Of a stretch of DNA of 64,000 bases, positions 36,101 to 46,500 are shown piece by piece; the first letter of the stretch is position 1; every line of letters begins with the position of its first letter. The position numbers were made by a program, and so were the translations under genes. The notes under the pieces were generated by a model. It saw nothing but the letters and a program-made list of their open reading frames with translations, did not search any database and had not been told where the DNA came from. This stretch comes from Dryomyza anilis (lineage: Eukaryota; Arthropoda; Insecta; Diptera; Dryomyzidae): positions 21,581,989 through 21,645,988 of the forward strand of contig OX638132.1 of assembly GCA_951804985.1 (NCBI GenBank), given 5' to 3'.

Positions 36101-39100
36101 CTAGTAAAAAGCTATACGTTTGGTATTTTTAACTATTTTTTGAAAAATTGTCTTTTTTGGATGAAAAATCGAACATGATAAAGTGGCCACTGGCTAGTCC
36201 AGGAGGCCTGTGCGCTAACTTCTCATATGTCATTCGAAAGATATTGAGTTGTACTTTCCAACGACACTATCCCCTAGTAAAAAGCTATACGTTTGGTATT
36301 TTGAACTATTTTTTGAAAAATTGTCTTTTTTGGATGAAAAATCGAACATGATGAAGTGGCCACTGGCCAGTCCAGGAGGCCTGTGCGCTAACTTCTCATA
36401 TGTCATTCGAAAGGTATTGAGTTGTACTTTCCAACGACACTATCCGCTAGTAAAAAGCTATACGTTTGGTATTTTTAACTATTTTTTGAAAAATTGTCAT
36501 TTTTGGATGAAAAATCGAACATGATAAAGTGGCCACTGGCTAGTCCAGGAGGCCTGTGCGCTAACTTCTCATATGTCTTTCGAAAGGTATTGAGTTGTAC
36601 TTTCCAACGACACTATCCCCTAGTAAAAAGCTATACGTTTGGTATTTTTAACTATTTTTTGAAAAATTGTCTTTTTTGGATGGAAAATCGAACATGATGA
36701 AGTGGCCACTGGCCAGTCCAGGAGACCTGTGCGCTAACTTCTCATATGTCATTCGAAAGGTATTGAGTTGTACTTTCCAACGACACTATCCCCTAGTAAA
36801 AAGCTATACGTTTGATATTTTTAACTTTTTTTTTGAAAAATTTAAATAATTTAAACTAAATGATCTTAGAACACAGGGATGAGTTTCAATGTTAAAAATT
36901 CGCGATAATTAACAGAGCGGTTATTTGCATTGTATACTGAAAATAAAAATCATAGTATGATGAAGTAACCACTGGCCAGTCCAGGAGGCCTGTGCGCTAA
37001 CTTCTTATATGTCATTCGAAAGGTAATGACTTGTATTTTCCAACGACACTATCTGCCAATCAAAATTTTTTGAAAAAATATCTTTTTTGGATGGAAAATC
37101 GAACATGATGAAGTGGCCACTGGCCAGTCCAGGAGGCGTGTGCGCTAACTTCTCATATGTCATTCAAAAGGTATTGACTTGTACTTTCCAACTACACTAT
37201 CTGCTAATCAAAAGCTATACGTTTGGTATTTTTAACAATTTTTTGGAAAAATGTGTTTTTTGGATGGAAAATCGAACATGATGAAGTGGCCACTGGCTAG
37301 TCCAGGAGGCCTGTGCGCTAACTTCTCATATGTCATTCGAAAGATATTGAGTTGTACTTTCCAACGACACTATCCCCTAGTAAAAAGCTATACGTTTGGT
37401 ATTTTTAACAATTTTTTGAAAAAATGTCTTTTTTGGATGAAAAATCGAACATGATGAAGTGGCCACTGGCCAGTCCAGGAGGCCTGTGCGCTAACTTCTC
37501 ATATGTCATTCGAAAGGTATTGAGTTGTACTTCCAACGACACTATCCCCTAGTAAAAAATTATACGTTTGGTATTTTTAACTATTTTTTGAAAAATTGTC
37601 TTTTTTGGATGGAAAATCGAACATGATGAAGTGGCCACTGGCCAGTCCAGGAGACCTGTGCGCTAACTTCTCATATGTCATTCGAAAGGTATTGAGTTGT
37701 ACTTTCCAACGACACTATCCGCTAGTAAAAAGCTATACGTTTGGTATTTTTAACTATTTTTTGAAAAATTGTCTTTTTTGGATGGAAAATCGAACATGAT
37801 GAAGTGGCCACTGGCTAGTCCAGGAGGCCTGTGCGCTAACTTCTCATATGTCATTTGAAAGGTATTGAGTTGTACTTTCCAACGACACTATCCCCTAGTA
37901 AAAAGCTATGCGTTTGGTATTTTTAACTATTTTTTGAAAAATTTAAATAATTTAAACTAAATGATCTTAGAACACAGGGATGAGTTTCAATGTTAAAAAT
38001 TCGCGATAATTAACAGAGCGGTTATTTGCATTGTATACTGAAAATAAAAATCATAGTATGATGAAGTAACCACTGGCCAGTCTGCTAATCAAAAGCTATA
38101 CGTTTGGTATTTTTAACAATTTTTTGAAAAAATGTGTTTTTTGGATGGAAAATCGAACATGATGAAGTGGCAACTGACCAGTCCAGGAGGCCTGTGCGCT
38201 AACTTCTCATATGTCATTCGAAAGGTATTGAGTTGTTCTTTCCAACGACACTATCCCCTAGTAAAAAGCTATACATTTGGTATTTTTAACTATTTTTTGA
38301 AAAATTTAAATAATTTAAATAATTTAAATCAAAAAATAGTTAAAAATACCAAACGTATTATTTTTTACTAGGGGATAGTGTCGTTGGAAAGTACAACTCA
38401 ATACCTTTCGAATGACATATGAGAAGTTAGCGCACAGGCCTCCTGGACTGGTCAGTTGCCACTTCATCATGTTCGATTTTCCATCCAAAAAACACATTTT
38501 TTCAAAAAATTGTTAAAAATACCAAACGTATAGCTTTTGATTAGCAGATAGTGTCGTTGGAAAGAACAAGTCAATACCTTTCGAATGACATATGAGAAGT
38601 TAGCGCACAGGCCTCCTGGACTGGCCAGCGGCCACTTCATCATGTTCGATTTTCCATCCAAAAAACACATTTTTTCAAAAAATTGTTAAAAATACCAAAC
38701 GTATAGCTTTTGATTAGCAGATAGTGTCGTTGGAAAATACAAGTCATTACCTTTCGAATGACATATAAGAAGTTAGCGCACAGGCCTCCTGGACTGGCCA
38801 GTGGCCACTTCATCATGTTCGATTTTCCATCCAAAAAACACATTTTTTCAAAAAATTGTTAAAAATACCAAACGTATAGCTTTTAATTAGCCGATAGTGT
38901 CGTTAGAAAGTACAAGTCATTACCTTTCGAATGACATATGAGAAGTTAGCGCACAGGCCTCCTGGACTGGCCAGTGGCCACTTCATCACGTTCGATTTGC
39001 CATCCAAAAAAGAAATTTTTTCAAAAAATTGTTAAAAATACCAAAAGTATAGCTTTTGAATAGCAGATAGTGTCGTTGGAAAGTACAAGTCAATACCTTT

Positions 39101-42100
39101 CGAATGACATATAAGAAGTTAGCGCACAGGCCTCCTGGACTCGCCAGTGGCCACTTCATCATGTTCGATTTTCCATCCAAAAAACACATTTTTTCAAAAA
39201 ATTGTTAAAAATACCAAGAGTATAGCTTTTGATTAGCAGATAGTGTCGTTGGAAAATACAAGTCATTACCTTTCGAATGACATATAAGAAGTTAGCGCAC
39301 AGGCCTCCTGGACTGGCCAGTGGTTACTTCATCATACTATGATTTTTATTTTCAGTATACAATGCAAATTATCGCGAATTTTTAACATTGAAACTCATCC
39401 CTGTGTTTTAAGATCATTTAGTTTAAATTATTTAAATTTTTCAAAAAATAGTTAAAAATACCAAACGTATAGCTTTTTACTAGGGGATAGTGTCGTTGGA
39501 AAGTACAACTCAATACCTTTCGAATGACATATGAGAAGTTAGCGCACAGGCCTCCTGGACTGGCCAGTGGCCACTTCATCATGTTCGATTTTCCATCCAA
39601 AAAACAAATTTTTTCAAAAAATTGTTAAAAATACCAAACGTATAGCTTTTGATTAGCAGATAGTGTCGTTGGAATGTACAAGTCATTACCTTTCGAATGA
39701 CATATAAGAAGTTAGCGCACAGGCCTCCTGGACTGGCCAGTGGCCTCTTCATCATGTTCGATTTTCCATCCAAAAAACACATTTTTTCAAAAAATTGTTA
39801 AAAATACCAAACGTATAGCTTTTAATTAGCCGATAGTGTCGTTGGAAAGTACAAGTCATTACCTTTCGAATGACATATGAGAAGTTAGCGCACAGTCCTC
39901 CTGGACTGGCCAGTGGCCACTTCATCACGTTCGATTTGCCAACCAAAAAAGACATTTTTTCAAAAAATTGTTAAAAATACCAAAAGTATAGCTTTTGATT
40001 AGCAGATAGTGTCGTTGGAAAGTACAAGTCAATACCTTTCGAATGACATATGAGAAGTTAGCGCACAGGCCTCCTGGACTGGCCAGTGGCCACTTCATCA
40101 TGTTCGATTTTCCATCCAAAAAACACATTTTTTCAAAAAATTGTTAAAAATACCAAACGTATAGCTTTTGATTAGCAGATAGTGTCGTTGGAAAGTACAA
40201 GTCAATACCTTTCGAATGACATATAAGAAGTTAGCGCACAGGCCTCCTGGACTGGCCAGTGGCCACTTCATCATGTTCGATTTTTCATCCAAAAAAGACA
40301 TTTTTTCAAAAAATTGTTAAAAATACCAAACGTATAGCTTTTGTTTAGCGGATAGTGTCGTTGGAAAGTACAAGTCAATACCTTTCGAATGACATATGAC
40401 ATAAAAATACCAAACGTATAGCTTTTGATTAGCAGATAGTGTCGTTGGAAAATACAAGTCATTACCTTTCGAATGACATATAAGAAGTTAGCGCACAGGC
40501 CTCCTGGACTGGCCAGTGGTTACTTCATCATACTATGATTTTTATTTTCAGTATACAATGCAAATAACCGCTCTGTTAATTATCGCGAATTTTTAACATT
40601 GAAACTCATCCCTGTGTTTTAAGATCATTTAGTTTAAATTATTTAAATTTTTCAAAAAATAGTTAAAAATACCAAACGTATAGCTTTTTACTAGCGGATA
40701 GTGTCGTTGGAAAGTACAAGTCAATACCTTTCGAATGACATATGAGAAGTTAGCGCACAGGCCTCCTGGACTGGCCAGTGGCCACTTCATCATGTTCGAT
40801 TTTCCATCCAAAAAACACATTTTTTCAAAAAATTGTTAAAAATACCAAACGTATAGCTTTTGATTAGCAGATAGTGTCGTTGGAAAATACAAGTCATTAC
40901 CTTTCGAATGACATATAAGAAGTTAGCGCACAGGCCTCCTGGACTGGCCAGTGGTTACTTCATCATACTATGATTTTTATTTTCAGTATACAATGCAAAT
41001 TATCGCGAATTTTTAACATTGAAACTCATCCCTGTGTTTTAAGATCATTTAGTTTAAATTATTTAAATTTTTCAAAAAATAGTTAAAAATACCAAACGTA
41101 TAGCTTTTTACTAGGGGATAGTGTCGTTGGAAAGTACAACTCAATACCTTTCGAATGACACATGAGAAGTTAGCGCACAGGCCTCCTGGACTGGCCAGTG
41201 GCCACTTCATCATGTTCGATTTTCCATCCAAAAAAGACATTTTTTCAAAAAATTGTTAAAAATACCAAACGTATAGCTTTTGATTAGCAGATAGTGTCGT
41301 TGGAAAATACAAGTCATTACCTTTCGAATGACATATAAGAAGTTAGCGCACAGGCCTCCTGGACTGGCCAGTGGCCACTTCATCATGTTCGATTTTTCAT
41401 CCAAAAAAGACATTTTTTCAAAAAATTGTTAAAAATACCAAACGTATAGCTTTTGTTTAGCGGATAGTGTCGTTGGAAAGTACAAGTCAATACCTTTCGA
41501 ATGACATATAAGAAGTTAGCACACAGGCCTCCTGGACTGGCCAGTGGCCACTTCATCATGTTCGATTTTCCATCCAAAAAACACATTTTTTCAAAAAATT
41601 GTTAAAAATACCAAACGTATAGCTTTTGATTAGCAGATAGTGTCGTTGGAAAATACAAGTCATTACCTTTCGAATGACATATAAGAAGTTAGCGCACAGG
41701 CCTCCTGGACTGGCCAGTGGTTACTTCATCATACTATGATTTTTATTTTCAGTATACAATGCAAATAACCGCTCTGTTAATTATCGCGAATTTTTAACAT
41801 TGAAACTCATCCCTGTGTTTTAAGATCATTTAGTTTAAATTATTTAAATTTTTCAAAAAATAGTTAAAAATACCAAACGTATAGCTTTTTACTAGCGGAT
41901 AGTGTCGTTGGAAAGTACAACTCAATACCTTTCGAATGACATATGAGAAGTTAGCGCACAGGCCTCCTGGACTGGCCAGTTGCAACTTCATCATGTTCGA
42001 TTTTTTATCCAAAAAAGACATTTTTTCAAAAAATTGTTAAAAATACCAAACGTATAGCTTTTGATTAGCAGATAGTGTCGTTGGAAAGTACAAGTCAATA

Positions 42101-43540
42101 CCTTTCGAATGACATATGAGAAGTTAGCGCACAGGTCTCCTGGACTGGCCACAGTGGTCATTTCATCACAGTACTCTCCATATGGCAGTCAGTATATTTA
42201 TTTAACAGTGCCTCTGTTAAAAAATTATGGTTTGTGTATTCGCTAAATTCGCGAATTATTTAACTTCACGTACTTGTTTTTGTATACATTTTATTTTATA
42301 TAAATCGTTTTGGTATGTTTTATATGATAATGCTCGTTTATAATTTTAAATAATATATTTATGTATTTGCGTTATATACAATTTACATATAGTGTGCTAT
42401 TTTACAGTATTAATATTTGATAAAAATATTAGAATAATTCATTTTAAAAGTGGTTCTAGGGCTATACACGGGAACTGATCAGTGTATTATTGAATTATCA
42501 TAACACAATCATTTACATGACCAATAGCTTAATTATTGAAAGTAGTTATCAATTCCAGATATACATATTTCAAAAATATTAATAACACTACACAACCAAA
42601 TGAGAAAAAAGTATGCGCAGTAAATGGCACTATTTTTGTATTATTGGCAATGACGCGCAAAATTCGAATATATTAATTAAAAATGTCTATGGATAGGTTT
42701 AGGAGATATCGGGCAATAACTTTTGAACCGAGCTTTCCAAAAGGTGGTCACATATCTTTGCAAATATTTCCCGTTTTCAATAAAGATAATTTAAAATCCC
42801 ATAAACATTTCTCACAACATTTTGAAATTGGTTTACTGGTTTGAGAGAATTCGATAGAAGAACTCGAAAATTTTAATTTTTTTCGATAAAAATTTAAATC
42901 AAAGATGCATTTAAAACGAGTTGGGAAAGTTAGGTCACATGGGTAAGTTCGGACTATGGAATACCCTACACCTTTGGTGAGGATTTTAATGTGGGATATT
43001 TAATTGCATACCTTAATTTTAAAGATTTTAATTATGCTGAACCTCCCCACCCTCAGAATATTATTCACATATCAGAAATTTACATCTTATATCCCCATAA
43101 ATTAAAAAATTTATATAAAAAACTAATAAAAAAAAATGGAAACATATAATTGGGCGGACAACGTCTATATTTAAAATTTTGAAAGGCTAATATTTCATAG
43201 ATTTGATTTTAATAATTTACGGATCAAATTTTCACTATGAAAACCGGGGAAATAATGAAAAAAAGTGGGCGGATCACGCCCATTTTTGGACCACATATTT
43301 TTAGGTGAATTATAACAATACGTTTTAAATTTTATACCTATATCTTGAATACTTTTCGAGTTATTAGTTCCTAAAGAGTTATATAAAAGTGACTTGTATG
43401 GGAGGTGGGCGTGTCCGTTGACCGATTTGGCTCATTTTCAAACTCAGTTCCTACTTTTGGCTAAAATATATTGAGACGATCAGTATTGCATTCTGATCAG
43501 TATTTCTCAAGTTATTCTGTATTCGGACAGCAAGACAGCA

Positions 43541-43572
<32 letters not shown>

Positions 43573-46500
43573 AGACAGAGAGACAGACGGACATGGCTAA
43601 ACGGTCTCGGGTAGTGATGCTGATCAAGAATATATATACTTTTCCATACCGGACACGCCTCCTAAGGGGCGTTACAATATATACCCTGTACCTCATAGGT
43701 GTAGGGTATACAAAATTGGGAAAAATGCGAGATCATTTACAGACTGTGATATTCCAAAATTAGCCTGCACCTTTTTAATGAAAACGACGTAAAAATAAAA
43801 GAGATCTATGGATAGATTTTGTGGTCAGAAAAAATAATGTGAAAGCATTAGACTTGGTCGTCTGTCTGTTCGCCTCTACACGATAACTTGATAAATACTA
43901 TTCCGAAAGCGATGAAATTTAACTTCAATATATTCTAGTAGAAAAGTAATTTGAAGTTCGAATATGAGTCAAATTAGTCAACGTACTAGACTACATACCG
44001 TACAAGATATGGGTTTACTTTTTAGGATCCCATATCTCGTAAAGTATTCCAGATAAAGTTATAAAATTTAAAATTAGTTACAAACAATCATCTATCAATA
44101 CGTTGTCAAAAAATTGGCGGGATTGGCCCACATTTTTTCTTTTTTATTTTTATGCCTTTTATATAGCAATCAATTATAATGCTTTCACATAATTTATTTT
44201 ATCCGAAAATGTTACCCATATATTTTTGTCATTGATTACTCAATTTCTTCGAAAGAGTGTAGACTAATTTTAAAATATTACATACTGTGTATCATCTTAC
44301 TTTCTCATTTTTTCCAATTTTTGAAATGCTTTTTCATATTAAAAATTCTGTTGAAAAAAAAAACTTTTTTAAAGTTCTACTGTCGAGTTCTTCTAAACTA
44401 GTAAATTAATTTAAATATGTTCTGAGAAATGTTTATTGGATTAAATACCTTTCATTTGATATAACTCTTGATATTGTGAGTTATTTGGAACGCGAGATAC
44501 TTACAATAAGATGTTCCCCCCTTTTTGAAAGCTCGGTTCAAAAGTTATTGGCCGCTATTTTGTAAACACATCCAAAGAAACATTTTTTAACCATATCTTC
44601 GGAATCAGGGAGTCATTTTACATAATACATAAATAGTATTGAATGCGGCACAGAATGACTGTTGTGTAGTGTAATGACAAGTATAGCTAAACAAAAGAAT
44701 AGATATATTTTATTTTTGTTATAGGTACTACTAGAATAATTTAGAATTTTGGATAGTCTCAAAAGATAGGCGTTGTAAATTCATTTTTTGAGATACTTTT
44801 ATCATCATGCATGTTTAATATATATTGTCTTTTGCTAATAGACAGTTATTTCAGATGTGCACTATTTTAAAGAGTTCTTGATTATTGTGAAAATTAAATA
44901 TTTTTCGAATCGATATATCATTTTTGACTTTACAGACGATTTTTCTTTGAGAGTTTACTTCCGAATCAAATGTTACACTTTTCTGATTTATACTTACTAC
45001 GTACGATATAAGAATACAAAACTAATTTCATTACATTATTTTTTACTCTCTTTCTTTTTGAGTTCATTTAATGGTATTTTTAGTTTTAATCAAGGATTGA
45101 AACCTATAAAATTTATTTTCGACTATAAAATTTGAAATCTCATAAAAATTTAAAGGAGATAAATTGAACTCGGTTTTCAAAATTTGTATTTATTACATAT
45201 TTAGTCGAGTAAAAAGGTCGTGGCGTTTTTACATCAACATTTTTCTTATATATAAAATTAAATTTATTAAACCAAGTATACCGTTTTGATCAATAACCCT
45301 TTGTTATTCTCCTGTTGTAACCATTATGTAAACATTGAAGAAATACTAAGATTTATGGGCGAAAAACTGATCCAAGTGATTTTCATAGACTACACGTATA
45401 GAAAAGATTTGTTTGAATATGTTTCAATGTAATTATAACGTAATTCGAAATCACCATATAAATATTGGAAGTAATATCTAATTACATTATAATTGAATTG
45501 TATAATTATTTTGTTCAGATTGAAATATTATTATACTATATTTAAACATAAATTGCTTTCATCGCGGATTTACATAAATTTACTATATTAATGTTTCTGT
45601 AGAAATATTTATTTTTCATCACATATTAATATATGTATGTTTGATATTTCCGCTATTTAACACACCCAACGTAAATAAAAGGTTCTTTGAATTATATGTT
45701 TTTGGTTATTCGTGATTGTAACGAATTTAAAAATAATAGCATTATTTTGATTATATGTATGTTTGGCATTACGATATCACAATTAAATAACAGTGCTGCG
45801 TGTTTTTAGCACTCAGTAACACTCACATTAATACTTTTCATATAGTTAAAAAGTTATTTTTGATGGAAGAATTTGTTTAAGTACTGCCAATTACTGTTGA
45901 TACCAGATAGTGGCTGTTTGTGAAGCATCCAATTCATACGTAATTCACTAAACTCAAAACAGGAACAATAGATGGAAATAAAATTATTAAGCATACATAA
46001 AAGATGTGTAATAAAAAATTTAGTTAAGTTTATTATTATATGATATAAACAAAAGAAAAAGGTAATTTAAAAAAAAGGGAAAAAATGAATATTGTGTAAA
46101 GAACATATTAGCACTAAATTTACTAGTTTACATTAAAATTAAATGTAAACATAAATATGTTTACATGTTAATAACATGTTTTTCACATTCAAACATATAT
46201 ATGTTTGCAAGACCGCCGAAAATTATTCATTCTGAACAAAAAAAAAAGAAGTTTGAACGAAAACAAAAAATATGTTTGGCTGTTATTATAATAATGTTTG
46301 GCAATGAAATAATACTTTTGTTTGTATAAAGCTCCAAAGATATATGTAATGCCTGCAAAATTAGGTTTGGGAGACCCCTTTTTTTGCAGCGTGTACATTG
46401 AAATCTGGTTTAAGCCATTTGTAGAATTCTGCAGAGAACAAAAAAAACGGAGCAAGGTTCAGACTATACGGTAGATGAAGCAAAACTTTCAATTAATTAA

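Larger units (their letters stand above)
32019..42275. mobile_element. Foldback-like transposable element, 10,257 bp, made of inverted arrays of a 173-bp unit
   Basis: The outer ends are inverted repeats: AAGTACGTGAAGTTAAATAA reading in from the left equals the reverse complement reading in from the right. Identity runs for about 140 bp with only one or two differences (e.g. G/A at 32093). Perfect 9-bp direct duplications flank the element. Inward, both arms are tandem arrays of a 173-bp unit (landmarks GGCCACTGGCCAGTCCAGG, GTGCGCTAACTTCT, CTATACGTTTGGTATTTTTAAC). The left arm (about 6.2 kb) reads forward and the right arm (about 3.9 kb) reverse, meeting near 38315 with almost no loop. By length this is roughly 30 units left and 20 right. 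No transposase is present, so it must move in trans. Drosophila Foldback elements share the architecture and 9-bp duplication; I do not recognise this repeat unit. Confidence 0.93.

Noticed and set aside
32600..42021. Repeated 60-163-aa ORFs as real protein genes
   Set aside because: They come from the 173-bp repeat unit, shift frame every copy, occur on both strands according to arm orientation, and have no recognisable domain.
32130..42130. CRISPR-like or centromeric satellite array
   Set aside because: Units are contiguous without unique spacers, the context is a eukaryotic intron, and the array is enclosed by inverted ends and a 9-bp duplication, which a satellite array would not have.
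44857..45135. 92-aa Phe/Tyr-rich ORF
   Set aside because: Composition is that of translated AT-rich intron DNA; no domain seen.
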